Assembly: GCA_021819105.1 (NCBI GenBank)
Contig: JAKASK010000001.1
Span: 156,312 to 220,311, forward strand
DNA length: 64,000 nucleotides
Reading direction: 5' to 3'
From: an archaeon
Lineage (GTDB): Archaea > Thermoproteota > Nitrososphaeria > Nitrososphaerales > Gagatemarchaeaceae
The position numbers and the translations under genes are program-made. Position 1 is the stretch's first letter; the number at the start of each line of letters is the position of its first letter. Below, in pieces: positions 1 through 8,943 of this stretch. Under the pieces are notes generated by a model. That model had not been told where the DNA came from and did no database searches. It was given only the letters and a program-made list of their open reading frames with translations.

Positions 1-176
1 ATCAGGTCGGCCCTCGTAAGCTTGTTCAGGTGGTATCGCAAGTCTCCAGTTGCGATGCCCAGCTCCTTCTCTATTTCGCGCTCGTGGGTGCCAGGGTGAG
101 ACTTGATGTAATCGTAGATCTTTCGTCGTACTCCGTCCAAGCTGATCTCTTCGACTCTACCATCCAGGAATGACAA
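1..176 (-). CDS. Winged-helix transcriptional regulator (3' end cut by window edge)
   Basis: Fifty-eight codons are visible. The segment RKIYDYIKSHPGTHEREI followed by GDLRYHLNKL is the helix-turn-helix of archaeal winged-helix regulators (ArsR/MarR-like, of the type that often begins RRKILELI...HFREI). Start chosen at TTG 176: GGAG lies at 183-186, six bases upstream, and an A/T-rich TATA element at 218-224 would put the transcript start near 195. The rest of the protein, and so any ligand or membrane domain, is outside the window. DNA binding is a family inference; target genes unknown. Confidence 0.7.
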   Translation of the reverse strand, partial: MSFLDGRVEEISLDGVRRKIYDYIKSHPGTHEREIEKELGIATGDLRYHLNKLTRADL

Positions 177-351
177 CGCCTTCTCCTTCTGATGCTGGCC
201 CGTGAAGCCGTATTTTGATATATTGATATTGGTGCAGCAGTCTAAACGTGCCCCCACTGGCGGCCCCCGCCCGTCATCGACTGACGTCAGGGAAGGAGGC
301 TGCCCCTGGTCCGCGGGTTGAGTGATGAATCTGAAAAAAGGAGGGTGGGGC

Positions 352-876
352 CTATCGCCAGGTGGGCTGGTAGGCCAGCAGTGTCTCGCTTGTCCGCACC
401 CCGTCCATCTCGGCCACCTTCGAAACCTGGGAAAGGACCTCGTCGTGGTTCTTGCCGCTTATGGTCGCGATGATGTCGAATTCGCCGGGTACGGCGAATG
501 CGTTACGGACTTGGGGCTGCTGCTCCAGCAACTGCAGGATCTTCTCGGACCTTCCCTTGACCTGCAGCATTGCGAGCGCAAGGGAATCGGTGGCCTGGGT
601 GCCCCTGCCTTCTCTTGCGAAGCCCCCGCGGGGGATGTATGTTCTTGTCGCTGTGATGCCCTCTATGGCCCGGATCTTGTCAACGAGCTCGTGGACCTGT
701 TCTCGTTCCGCCGCCTTCAATTCGATGGCCAGGTTGAACCTGCCCACGAGCGGGGAGAAGTAGGTTATCCCCTCGATGGTCTCGAGCTGTTCTGTCACTT
801 TGCTGAGCGACTTTGGTTGGATTGTTGCGATGATGGTCGTCGGATGCATTTCGGTTTGTGCTTCGATCTGTGTCAT
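352..876 (-). CDS. Tandem Lrp/AsnC ligand-binding (RAM) domain protein without HTH
   Basis: 174 residues made of two consecutive RAM/AsnC-type alpha-beta domains, about residues 12-78 and 95-170. Both show the family pattern of a beta strand, a helix with spaced acidic residues, then a GxxD or GRFNLAIEL strand; the second contains PGEFDIIATISG. No helix-turn-helix precedes them, so it is probably a small-molecule sensor or partner of a true Lrp regulator rather than a DNA binder itself. A TATA-like element (907-912) lies about 33 nt upstream of the ATG. Stand-alone and tandem RAM proteins are known in archaea; the ligand cannot be read from sequence. Confidence 0.75.
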   Translation of the reverse strand: MTQIEAQTEMHPTTIIATIQPKSLSKVTEQLETIEGITYFSPLVGRFNLAIELKAAEREQVHELVDKIRAIEGITATRTYIPRGGFAREGRGTQATDSLALAMLQVKGRSEKILQLLEQQPQVRNAFAVPGEFDIIATISGKNHDEVLSQVSKVAEMDGVRTSETLLAYQPTWR

Positions 877-998
877 TTTTCTTCGAGCCGAAGCGGGCCG
901 GCATTCTATAATTCACTTGTGGTGCGGATGTCTAATGATGGGACGCCGAGTCGCCCAATTCAACACGATAGGCACGGTGGTGAACGGACCTCCCCATC

Positions 999-1307
999 TT
1001 ACGGTGCGTCGCGCTCCGACGGACGGAGTGTTGGGGCGCGGCCCAGTGAAACGGCGTGCAGGTTCGCACCGCACAGAAGGAGCTTCGCCTTCCTGCTGAG
1101 CTTCTTTATCTCGGCCTCCCTTTTCAGAGCCCCGCCCAGGGAAGACGCTGGCTCCGAGTAGACGACGCTCACCGGGAGCCTCGACCTGGTGTACTTCGAG
1201 GCGCGCCCCCTCCTGTGAGCCGCCAGCCTTTCGTCCAGGTCGACCGTGTATCCGGTGTACAGGCTTCCGTCGGAGCACCTGAGCATGTACACCCAGTAGC
1301 GACGCAC
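999..1307 (-). CDS. GIY-YIG domain protein (YhbQ/UPF0213 type)
   Basis: 102 residues. The N-terminus YWVYMLRC followed by LYTGYT is the GIY-YIG signature, with the following Arg (DERLAAH) and Lys-Tyr (SKYTRS) and the glutamate-bearing helix ALKREAEIKKL all in family positions. Such small single-domain proteins are structure-selective nucleases or nuclease-like proteins involved in DNA repair; the exact substrate is not known. The C-terminal 25 residues after KLLLCGANL are poorly conserved. Single gene, transcribed towards the tandem RAM gene. Confidence 0.8.
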   Translation of the reverse strand: MRRYWVYMLRCSDGSLYTGYTVDLDERLAAHRRGRASKYTRSRLPVSVVYSEPASSLGGALKREAEIKKLSRKAKLLLCGANLHAVSLGRAPTLRPSERDAP

Positions 1308-1493
1308 CGCCCGCCGGGGTGGGGTTTGCGTTAGAAACTTTGCCCGTGCCCCCTCTGTGGACCGGCGCCGGAAAAGGTTCCGCGCAGAACCGCGACCGGC
1401 GGCTGTGCGCTATGGCTCGGCGTCCGCGACTTTTCCGTTCTCGCGGAGATATCTTTTTAAGAGAAAATTCGGCGGCGGTCGCCTAACAAAAAG

Positions 1494-2813
1494 TTGGTCG
1501 ACACTCGCACGCAGCCCGTATCGCGGACGGGTGTTGCGGCGCCGAGATTTTCTGACGCGGATCTATACAGCCTAGCAGAGAGATACGGCACGCCCTACTT
1601 CCTCATCGACGAAGCGACCCTGAGGAGGAAGGTCTCCGAGATGGAGCAGGGATTCAGCGAATACAAGGGGGTGTTCAGGGTCGCCTACTCCGTGAAGGCG
1701 AACTTCAACCCCTCGGTGATCAAGGCATTCGTCAGCGAAGGGATACTTTTCGACCTTACGGCCCCGAGCGAGCTCGTCTTCGTCCTGAAGGCCGGAGGGT
1801 CCTCGGAGAACGTGATGTACACCAGCATCACCGAGAGCGCTGACGAGTACGAACGGGTGATCAGGATGGGCGTCCGGAAGATAGTCGTGGCGAGCCACAA
1901 CGGGCTTGTCAACCTCACCGACGCCGCCGCGAAGGCCGGGGTTGTCGTCAAGACTATGATCAGGGTCAACCCCGAGGTCCACGTCCACGCCGAGCTGAGA
2001 GGGTCAATGGGGCACGGCAAGTTCGGGCTCCAGTTCAACGGAGGGAGCCAGGACAGCGCCTTCTACGTGCTGAAGAAGGTGCTCGGAACGCCGGGGCTCG
2101 AGTTCGAAGGGTTCCACTTCCACCTAGGGAGCCAGATCGAAGACCCCGCCTGCTATGCCGACGCCATCGAGAAGCTGGAGGCGTTCGTGCTGAGCGCGAG
2201 GCGGCAGCTGGGGCCGTTCAGGGTGAAGACCCTGGACATAGGCGGCGGGCTCCCGGTGCCCTACGGCAAGAAGGTCCCGAGCCCGAAGGACCTGGGGGGC
2301 AAGATAGTAGAGCAGCTCAACAGCCTCGTGGAGAGCATTGGAGACCGGTTCACGCTGGTAGCAGAGAGCGGTAGGTTCCTTTCGGCCGAGTCGACGGTCC
2401 TCGTCAGCCGGGTGGTGAACATCAAAAACTTCGGGGAGGCGAAGTACATCTACGTCGACGCGGGCTATCACGTGCTCCTCGACTCGGCCCTGCTCCGGCA
2501 CGAGTATCCGGTGGAGGTGGTCCCCGGCGGGAAGCCTTCGCCCCAGAAGGTCGCCCTGGTGGGGAGGCTCTGCGACCCCCTCGACGTCTTCCCCATCTCG
2601 AGCAGGTCAAAGCTCGGCGGGGCCGAGGTCGGCAAGCTAGTGGTCTTCCGGGAAGTCGGAGCATACTCCCTGGTCATGAACATGCCCTTCCACAGTCAGC
2701 CCAGGCCCCCGGTCCTGATGCGCAACGGCCAGGGGACCTACGGCGTCGCAAGGAAGGCGCAGGACGTTGAGAAGCTCTTCGCAGACGAAGGCGGAGACTG
2801 CCTCTCCAACTGA
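1494..2813 (+). CDS. lysA: PLP-dependent group IV decarboxylase, LysA-like
   Basis: 439 residues, alanine-racemase-fold barrel plus beta domain. AYSVKAN (Lys at about residue 68, Schiff-base lysine), HFHLGSQ, DIGGGLPVPYG (phosphate loop) and ESGRFL are all present, then GRLCDPLDVF (active-site Cys donated across the dimer) and GAYSLVMNMPFH. Best match is diaminopimelate decarboxylase (meso-DAP to lysine), but ornithine/arginine or carboxynorspermidine decarboxylases share these motifs and no other DAP gene is nearby, so the substrate is tentative. Start TTG 1494; a TATA-like run (ttttaaga, about 1454-1461) lies about 36 nt upstream. Confidence 0.8.
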   Translation: MVDTRTQPVSRTGVAAPRFSDADLYSLAERYGTPYFLIDEATLRRKVSEMEQGFSEYKGVFRVAYSVKANFNPSVIKAFVSEGILFDLTAPSELVFVLKAGGSSENVMYTSITESADEYERVIRMGVRKIVVASHNGLVNLTDAAAKAGVVVKTMIRVNPEVHVHAELRGSMGHGKFGLQFNGGSQDSAFYVLKKVLGTPGLEFEGFHFHLGSQIEDPACYADAIEKLEAFVLSARRQLGPFRVKTLDIGGGLPVPYGKKVPSPKDLGGKIVEQLNSLVESIGDRFTLVAESGRFLSAESTVLVSRVVNIKNFGEAKYIYVDAGYHVLLDSALLRHEYPVEVVPGGKPSPQKVALVGRLCDPLDVFPISSRSKLGGAEVGKLVVFREVGAYSLVMNMPFHSQPRPPVLMRNGQGTYGVARKAQDVEKLFADEGGDCLSN

Positions 2814-2860
2814 AGCCCCCCGATAAACGATAAATCCCCCCTGGGAGGGCGCGGTGAAAG

Positions 2861-3427
2861 TTGACACTAGAAGTCATAATAGGCCCGATGTTCTCCGGCA
2901 AGACCTCCGAGCTCATCAGGCTCGTGGAGCGCGAGGTCTACGCGAAGAGGAAGGGGGCCATCTTCAAGATCGCCTTCGACAGGCGCTACAGCGCGAAGCA
3001 GGTGGTGACGCACAACGGCCTGCGCTACGACGCCTACACCATAGCGTCGTCGGACGAGGGGGTGGAGAAGATCAGAGAGGTCGCGAAGTCCAACGGCCTC
3101 GACGCCATCGGAGTGGACGAAGTGAACTTCTTCCCCGAGTCCGTGGTCGGGCTCCTGGACGAGCTGGCAGTCAGGAGGAGAGTTATCGCCTGCGGCCTGA
3201 ACCTGAACTTCAAGGCAGAGCCGTTCCAGACGACCATGGAGCTGGCCGCCAGGGCCGACAGGGTAAGGTACCTGAGCGCCGTCTGCGTCGTGTGCGGCCA
3301 GGAGGCGACGAGGACCCAGAGGCTCATCGGAGGGAACCCCGCGCCCAAGGAGTCACCGGTGATAGTCGTCGGCGGGAAGGAGATGTACGAGCCGCGCTGC
3401 CGCAGCTGCTTCGTCGCCCCGCGGTGA
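2861..3427 (+). CDS. tdk: Thymidine kinase, type II
   Basis: 188 residues. Phosphorylates thymidine (ATP + dT to dTMP) in nucleoside salvage. P-loop GPMFSGKTSEL at residues 8-18, DEVNFF (Walker B-like, catalytic Glu region), lasso-type zinc Cys pairs CVVC and CRSC near the C-terminus, and the dT-contacting region around RTQRLIGG. TTG start at 2861 is preceded by GGTGA at 2853-2857. Followed after about 57 bases by uridine phosphorylase, so this is a small nucleoside salvage unit. Confidence 0.92.
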   Translation: MTLEVIIGPMFSGKTSELIRLVEREVYAKRKGAIFKIAFDRRYSAKQVVTHNGLRYDAYTIASSDEGVEKIREVAKSNGLDAIGVDEVNFFPESVVGLLDELAVRRRVIACGLNLNFKAEPFQTTMELAARADRVRYLSAVCVVCGQEATRTQRLIGGNPAPKESPVIVVGGKEMYEPRCRSCFVAPR

Positions 3428-3484
3428 CCGGTTCAATTCGAACCATTGATAACTCCCCGGGAACGGTCCAGGGAGGCGAGAGCC

Positions 3485-4255
3485 TTGGCGCATGAACCGA
3501 AGGACCAGCTGGGGAGGCCCTATCACATCAGGCTTCAGAAGAAAGACGTCGGCAGGGTCGCGCTCCTCCCCGGAGACCCAGGAAGGGTCCCGATGATAGC
3601 CGAGCGGCTGTCCGGCCCGAAGCCCCTCGGATCGAACAGGGAGTACGCGGCCTACGGGGGGAAGGTCGGAGGGGAGAAGGTGGTCGTGGTCAGCACGGGG
3701 ATAGGGGGTCCGTCCACCGCCATAGCGGTGGAAGAGCTCGCGAGGCTCGGGGTCAAGGTCATGATCAGAGTGGGGACCTGCGGGGCGATCCAGCCTTCCA
3801 TAAAGGTGGGGTCGCTGATAATCGCGGACGCGGCGGTGCGCATGGACGGGACGAGCCTGCAGTACGTGCACGCCGGGTACCCCGCCGCTGCCGCGCCGGG
3901 GGTTGTCGCGGCGCTGTCCGGGGCCGCAGCGTCTCTCGGAAAGGACTCGGTCGTCGGCATATCCGCCACCACAGACTCGTTCTACGTCGGCCAGGGCAGG
4001 AGGGGCTTCGGCGGATACCTGCCACCCTGGAAGGCGAACATAGTGGACGAGCTGAGGTCGGCCCGGGTCCTCTGCTTCGAGATGGAGTCGGCTACCCTGT
4101 TCACCCTGGGGAGGCTGTTCGGCATCAGCACGGGCGCGGTCTTCGCGGTGGTGGCGAACAGGGTGACCAACGACTTCAGGGTCGAGGCTGGGGTCGACGA
4201 CGCCATCGACGTCGCGGTCGAGGCGGTAAGGAACCTGAAGAAGCGCTCAGTCTGA
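3485..4255 (+). CDS. udp: Uridine/purine nucleoside phosphorylase (PNP/UDP family 1)
   Basis: 256 residues. PYHIRL, LLPGDPGRV (phosphate binding), STGIGGPSTAIAVEEL, RVGTCGAIQ and CFEMESATLF (the ribose-binding EMES motif) identify a hexameric nucleoside phosphorylase; uridine phosphorylase is the closest type by motif. Start at TTG 3485 chosen over an upstream in-frame TTG (3446) because GGAGG at 3472-3476 is correctly spaced and family proteins begin just before PHIRL. A short hairpin GGTTC...GAACC (3430-3444) lies between tdk and this gene. The 3' end overlaps the convergent apgM by 9 bases. Confidence 0.88.
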   Translation: MAHEPKDQLGRPYHIRLQKKDVGRVALLPGDPGRVPMIAERLSGPKPLGSNREYAAYGGKVGGEKVVVVSTGIGGPSTAIAVEELARLGVKVMIRVGTCGAIQPSIKVGSLIIADAAVRMDGTSLQYVHAGYPAAAAPGVVAALSGAAASLGKDSVVGISATTDSFYVGQGRRGFGGYLPPWKANIVDELRSARVLCFEMESATLFTLGRLFGISTGAVFAVVANRVTNDFRVEAGVDDAIDVAVEAVRNLKKRSV

Positions 4256-5470
4256 GCCGAGGACCCGCTTCAGGACGTCCCGGCCCATCATGTGGCCCAG
4301 GGACCCCCTGGCGGAGTTCGCTTCGGTGAACCGCATGCCGTCCCCCTTCTCTGAAGATATCAGCAGGGGAACCGGGTCGGCCGAATGCATCTTGATCGTG
4401 CATGGGGTGGCGTGGTCGCAGGAGACAGCGAGCTTCAACCCTTCCACTCCGGCGCAGGCGGAAAAGAACCCCCGGTCGATGGCCTCGATGCTGCGCTTCT
4501 TCCCCGCGGCGTCTCCGTCGTGGCCGAACTCGTCGGGGCCCTTGATGTGGACATAGACAGCGGTCCCTTCCCTGAGCTCAGAGGTGAAGGTCGAGGCCTT
4601 CGCCGCCATGTCGTTCCTGTCCTTGACGGCTGCCATCTTCATCCCTAGCATCTTTGCGATCCCGACCTCCGCGGGCATCTCGACCAGGGCGGTCCCCTTC
4701 ATGCCGTATCTTTCTTCGAACGAGGCGAGCCGCGGCAGGTGGTCCCCGGCGTCCCTGAGTAGTATGCAGTTTGCGGGGAGCTTCCCCGAGCTGACCCTTT
4801 CCCTGTTGACTTCGCTCCGCTCGAGCGCCTTCTGCGCCTTGGATGTGAACTCGTTCACCAGGCGGGCGGCGAGCAGCGCCCCCTCGGACTTCGACTCGGG
4901 GAGAGACTTCAGGACGCTCTCGGAGCCCGTCGTCACCTTGGCCGCACCGAACCCTCCCACCCTGGCGTAGGCAGGGTCTGTGTTCGATATCGCCGCCGAA
5001 AGCGGCTTCGGGGCCCTGATGACCAGCACCCCCCTGTAGGACACCGTCGCCCTGAACTCGAAGCTCGCTCCGCCCAGGCTGACCTCCCCGACGTCGCGGG
5101 CCAGCCTCTCCGCTTCTTCCTGGGTGAGGTTCCGCCCCGCTCGCCTGTCCACTATCATACGCCCCTTCGCCGAGGCCAGGTTGGCTCTCAGGGCAAGGTA
5201 GCCGTCGCGCATCTCGAGCCCCGACCCGACGGCTTCGACCACCCCCCTCCCCGGATATCCGCTCTCGAACGAGTAGCCGAGCATGTTGAACACGGCAATG
5301 TCAGATTCCGGGGCGATCCCCTCTCCGACGCTGGTGACCGTCCCGAGCTTCGACCTGCCGGCGACCCTGTCAAGGCTCGGGGTGAACGCAGACTCCAGCG
5401 GAGTCGTGTAGTTCAGCCCCGGGACAGGCCTGTCCCCGCAGCCGTCGAGCAGCACGTATCCTGCCTTCAA
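4247..5470 (-). CDS. apgM: 2,3-bisphosphoglycerate-independent phosphoglycerate mutase (archaeal type)
   Basis: 407 residues. Interconverts 3- and 2-phosphoglycerate in glycolysis/gluconeogenesis. Alkaline-phosphatase-superfamily signs: LLDGCGDRP (first metal Asp), ESDIAVFNMLGY (Ser nucleophile region), VHIKGPDEFGHDGD and SCDHATPCTIKMHS for the second metal set. Typical ApgM length. Convergent with udp; divergent from the GalT-like gene with only 67 bases between starts, which must hold both promoters. Confidence 0.93.
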   Translation of the reverse strand: MKAGYVLLDGCGDRPVPGLNYTTPLESAFTPSLDRVAGRSKLGTVTSVGEGIAPESDIAVFNMLGYSFESGYPGRGVVEAVGSGLEMRDGYLALRANLASAKGRMIVDRRAGRNLTQEEAERLARDVGEVSLGGASFEFRATVSYRGVLVIRAPKPLSAAISNTDPAYARVGGFGAAKVTTGSESVLKSLPESKSEGALLAARLVNEFTSKAQKALERSEVNRERVSSGKLPANCILLRDAGDHLPRLASFEERYGMKGTALVEMPAEVGIAKMLGMKMAAVKDRNDMAAKASTFTSELREGTAVYVHIKGPDEFGHDGDAAGKKRSIEAIDRGFFSACAGVEGLKLAVSCDHATPCTIKMHSADPVPLLISSEKGDGMRFTEANSARGSLGHMMGRDVLKRVLGSD

Positions 5471-5537
5471 GTCTTCCGCACCGAAGGCGGCCGGGGGCGC
5501 AATTTCTCCCTTTCTCGGATAACTCTAATACCCTCGG

Positions 5538-6590
5538 ATGGGCGTTGGTGCGCCCATGGTCGAGATAAGGAAGGACTACTTCACCGAGAAGATCTCGATC
5601 ACCCTCCCCGACAGGGGCGTCAAGCCGGGCCAGGTCATCCCGCAGAAGGCAGAGAAGTGCAACTACTGCGCAGGGAACGAGGAGATGACCCCGCCGGCCG
5701 ACCTGGTGCTCGTGAAGCGCGGTGACACCCTGCTCAAGCAGACGGACTCCGAAGGGGACGTCGTGAAGAACTGGTCAGTGAGGATCTTCCCAGCGAGGAA
5801 CCCCGTGGTCGTCCCCAACGCCCCGCCCTCCTATGGGGACTCGCCGCACTACAGCGAGCCGGCGGTCGGGTACCACTACGTGCTGGTGGCGACCCCGAAG
5901 CACGACCACACGTTCCCCAAGATAGACATCGAGCAGTGGACGAACATACTCGCTTCGCTGCAGGACAAGGTCCGTTGGCTCTACTCGCAGAAGGGGGTCA
6001 GCTACGTCCTCGTCTATGTCAACAGCGAGAAGGAGGGCTCCCCGACCACGGTGCACCCGAGCATCCAGATGGTTACCACCCCGAGGGTCCCGCCGGCCGT
6101 GGAGGTCGAGGCCGAGACGGTGCAGACGTCGCTCAACGACCTTGGGGTCTGCCCCATGTGCCAGGTGGTGACCACGGAGACAGGCGGCCCGAGGCAGATA
6201 CTGGCGACCGACTTCTTCCTCGCCTTCGCGCCCTGGGTCTCCACCCACCCCTTCGAGTACTGGATCTATCCCAAGAGGCACATGACGAGCATCCTGAAGC
6301 TTTCACAGAAGGAGATGATGGACCTCGCGCTGATGCTCAGGTCGACCCTTGGCGGAATGGCGAAGGCGCTCGACTCGCCGAGCTTCACCATGGTGTTCCA
6401 CAGCTCCTCGGAGAAGAAGACCACCAAGCAGATCCACTGGCACATCGAAGTCTACCCCAGGCGGGCCCAGTGGACGGGTCTCGAGCTGGGAGGAGGGATC
6501 TACGTGAGCGACGTGACGCCAGAAGCAGCGGCCCAGGTGCTGGGGGCGAGCGCCAGGAAAGAGCTTGCCCAGCTGGTCGGCATCCGCTAG
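5538..6590 (+). CDS. galT: GalT-like HIT-superfamily nucleotidyltransferase with altered HPH motif
   Basis: 350 residues, two HIT-type halves with zinc Cys pairs CNYC (about 44-47) and CPMC (mid-protein), and KQIHWHIEVYPR plus GLELGGGIYV near the end, all typical of archaeal galactose-1-phosphate uridylyltransferase. The active-site motif normally HPHSQ reads HPSIQ here, so the second His, the residue uridylylated in GalT, is absent. Either the enzyme has another activity or the nucleophile moved. Start ATG 5538; a second in-frame ATG at 5556 gives MVEIRKDYF and is an equally good N-terminus. Neighbours apgM and Pgi/Pmi fit sugar metabolism. Confidence 0.75.
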   Translation: MGVGAPMVEIRKDYFTEKISITLPDRGVKPGQVIPQKAEKCNYCAGNEEMTPPADLVLVKRGDTLLKQTDSEGDVVKNWSVRIFPARNPVVVPNAPPSYGDSPHYSEPAVGYHYVLVATPKHDHTFPKIDIEQWTNILASLQDKVRWLYSQKGVSYVLVYVNSEKEGSPTTVHPSIQMVTTPRVPPAVEVEAETVQTSLNDLGVCPMCQVVTTETGGPRQILATDFFLAFAPWVSTHPFEYWIYPKRHMTSILKLSQKEMMDLALMLRSTLGGMAKALDSPSFTMVFHSSSEKKTTKQIHWHIEVYPRRAQWTGLELGGGIYVSDVTPEAAAQVLGASARKELAQLVGIR

Positions 6591-7606
6591 CCGCCTGGAC
6601 GCTTCAGCCTTTCAAGGAGCCCTGTCGGGAGCGGGTCCCTGCCGAGGGCCACCGCGAGGTAGTATGAAGACAGGTCTAGCCTGTAAGCCAAGGACATGAG
6701 CTGCGCCAGGCGGGTGCTCCCCCTCCCTCTCACCTGCGCCGGGGCCTTGCCCAGCCCCCGGAGGATCTCCACCATCTGGTCGAGCTTGGCGGAGTCCCGG
6801 GCGCTCTCGGAAGAGTGGCGGAGGAAGACAGGCAGGAAGTCGGTGGCCGGGTCCTCCCAGGCCTCTATCTCGTTGTGGAACGCCTCAGGGACCGCGTCGA
6901 AGTGGGCGTGCCTCTTGGAGTTCTCGTTGACGACGTTCTTGAACCGGACCCCCACGCCGAACGCGACCTCGTCGCAGTAGATGGCCGCCGTCTTCGACAC
7001 CAGCGCGGCCGCAAGGGCTTTGGCCCCGTTCCTCGGCTCCGGTACGCTCGGTCCGGAGTCTGCCCACTCGGCGTCCAGCGCGGCCATGGACTCCGCTGCC
7101 TCGGACTCGCACTTCAGGTCGAAGGCGGAGTTCAGCACCGAGAGCCCAGCGTAGACCAGGAACGGCAGCATGAGCCTCTGGGCAAGCGCCTTCGGGACCA
7201 CGATGTTCGGCACCCTCAGTCTCCGCGCCGTTTCGCTGACCTTGCCCGCTCCAGATATCGAGACCGCGTCGGCCCCCCCTTCCACGGCGGCGGCCAGCAT
7301 CCTGACCGTCTCCTCGGTGTTGCCGGAGACGCTGCAGGCGATGGCGAGGGAGCCCTTCAGGCCGCCGACGGGGACGCCCCCCTTCAGGACGCTGACCTGG
7401 ACACCGCTCCCCGTGAGCCACCCTGCCAGGATGTCCCCTGCCGCAGCCGAGCCGCCCATCCCCATGATGTAGGCCCTGTCTGGCCGGGACTTCGTCGCCT
7501 GGGACGCCCTGAACCCTTCCCTGGCGAGGGAGGGCCACCTTTCGTAGGCCGAGATCATGCCGCCCCTGTCCGCGCGCTTGGCCTGAGCATCAGAATACAA
7601 TCGCAT
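6587..7606 (-). CDS. Bifunctional phosphoglucose/phosphomannose isomerase
   Basis: 339 residues with two SIS domains. Interconverts glucose-6-P/fructose-6-P and mannose-6-P/fructose-6-P. IMGMGGSAAAGDIL and CSVSGNTEETV bind the sugar phosphate; NENSKRHAHFD and PEAFHNEIEAW carry the catalytic Glu and His of the archaeal/crenarchaeal PGI/PMI family (TIGR02128). Stop overlaps the GalT-like stop by 4 bases (convergent). A TATA-like gagcttaaagc lies at 7652-7662 upstream of the ATG. It likely feeds the sugar-nucleotide operon just upstream on the same strand. Confidence 0.9.
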   Translation of the reverse strand: MRLYSDAQAKRADRGGMISAYERWPSLAREGFRASQATKSRPDRAYIMGMGGSAAAGDILAGWLTGSGVQVSVLKGGVPVGGLKGSLAIACSVSGNTEETVRMLAAAVEGGADAVSISGAGKVSETARRLRVPNIVVPKALAQRLMLPFLVYAGLSVLNSAFDLKCESEAAESMAALDAEWADSGPSVPEPRNGAKALAAALVSKTAAIYCDEVAFGVGVRFKNVVNENSKRHAHFDAVPEAFHNEIEAWEDPATDFLPVFLRHSSESARDSAKLDQMVEILRGLGKAPAQVRGRGSTRLAQLMSLAYRLDLSSYYLAVALGRDPLPTGLLERLKRPGG

Positions 7607-7707
7607 TCACCTGGAGGAAGAGTGCAGAACTCCGTCGGGCCGGCCGGGGTTCCGCTTTAAGCTCGCCGATGGCGACGGACCTCCCCCTTCGTCCGGTGCC
7701 CAGACCG

Positions 7708-8943
7708 TCAACGTATCGCTCCCTTCTTGACGGCGCCCTTGACCCTCTCGGGGACCGTCGTCCCGAAAGCCCTCCGGATCACCTCTTCCTCGGCCCTCGT
7801 GAGAGAGCGACCGCGCCTCTCCATCATCCTCCGCTGGGTCTCGAGGACCGAGTCGAGAAGCAGCTCGACCTTCTTCTGGGCCACGGAGTCGTAGAAGGTG
7901 AAGCTGGGGACGTCATCTGACGCCAGCCCCGACACGTGAGACCCTGCCCCCACCGACTTTCCTGCGTAGACGAGCGCCCCGATGGAAAGCTTCGCCATGT
8001 CTCCGATCACCGGCCCGAGCTTGACCATGCCGGTGTCAAGCCTCTTCCCCCCGACCCGGAGCCGCACGTTCCCGTAGGTGTTCTTCAGGTTGCTGAAGGT
8101 GCACCCCGCCCCCAGGTTCACCCAGGACCCGACGTAGGCGTCCCCCACGTAGCCGTGATGCGCCTTGTTGGTGAACGGCATTATGATGGAGTTGTCCACC
8201 TGGCCCCCGACCTTGCAGGACTCGAAGACCGAAGTCCCCCCGCCGACAAGGGCGGAGAGTATCTTCGTCTTCTGGCCGACGTAGCAGGGCCCCATCACCC
8301 TGCTGAAGCTTTCTACGGACGCACCCCGCTCTATCACAATCGGACCCAGCCTGGCGTCGAAGGTCACCTGCCCCTCGACGTCCGCCCCCGAGTCGACCAT
8401 CAGGTTGGACGCCGGTCCCCTGACCTCGACCGACCTCGGGAGGCTGATTGGGTCCTCGGGCCTGCGCGCTTGGTCCGCTATCGCTAGCCCGTTGCTCTCC
8501 ACCAGGTCCCAGTAGCCGTTGAAGAGGGGCTCGGGAGCTGGGGCCGCCCTCTTCCCCTTCTTGGAGACTGCTGCGACGGCCTTCCTGGCGATGACCCCCG
8601 GGCGCAGGGTGGCAGAGTCGAGCCTCGCCGCGACGAGGTCCCCTCCCGAAAGGGCGACGAACTGCTCAGACCGCGAAGCGGCGGAGAGGAACCCGAGGGT
8701 GGGCCTGGCCCTGGCGTTGACGAAGAGGGCCTGGCCGTAGACCTTTTCGTTGTACCCCTTCCCCGTCGCCTCCCTAGCGGCCGCAGCGAGCTCCGGCCGT
8801 CCCCATAGGACTACGTCGGTGGCGTCGGGGATCTTCTCGACGAGGGCGTCCAGCAGCGTCTTCGTCCCCCAGCGGAGCTGGCTGACATGCCTCAGGAGGG
8901 TAAGGGGGCCGAACCCTGCGAGCCCGTCGTCCTCGAAGACCAC
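7708..8943 (-). CDS. GlmU-like sugar nucleotidyltransferase with C-terminal left-handed beta-helix
   Basis: 411 residues. The N-terminal third (FEDDGLAGFGPLTLLRHVSQLRWG) resembles the reduced nucleotidyltransferase domain of putative GlmU-family sugar nucleotidyl transferases (NTP_transf_4), not the classical LAAGxGTRM enzyme. Residues about 185-345 are hexapeptide repeats (GADVEGQVTF, GASVESFSRV, HHGYVGDAYVGSWVNLGAGC) typical of acyltransferase beta-helices. GTG start at 8943 shares one base with the TAG stop of the upstream nucleotidyltransferase (TAGTG), so the two are translationally coupled. Donor and acceptor unknown. Confidence 0.75.
   Translation of the reverse strand: MVFEDDGLAGFGPLTLLRHVSQLRWGTKTLLDALVEKIPDATDVVLWGRPELAAAAREATGKGYNEKVYGQALFVNARARPTLGFLSAASRSEQFVALSGGDLVAARLDSATLRPGVIARKAVAAVSKKGKRAAPAPEPLFNGYWDLVESNGLAIADQARRPEDPISLPRSVEVRGPASNLMVDSGADVEGQVTFDARLGPIVIERGASVESFSRVMGPCYVGQKTKILSALVGGGTSVFESCKVGGQVDNSIIMPFTNKAHHGYVGDAYVGSWVNLGAGCTFSNLKNTYGNVRLRVGGKRLDTGMVKLGPVIGDMAKLSIGALVYAGKSVGAGSHVSGLASDDVPSFTFYDSVAQKKVELLLDSVLETQRRMMERRGRSLTRAEEEVIRRAFGTTVPERVKGAVKKGAIR

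Noticed and set aside
322..1161. 279-residue plus-strand frame over the RAM and GIY-YIG genes
   Set aside because: Antisense to two genes with clear family patterns; composition not protein-like.
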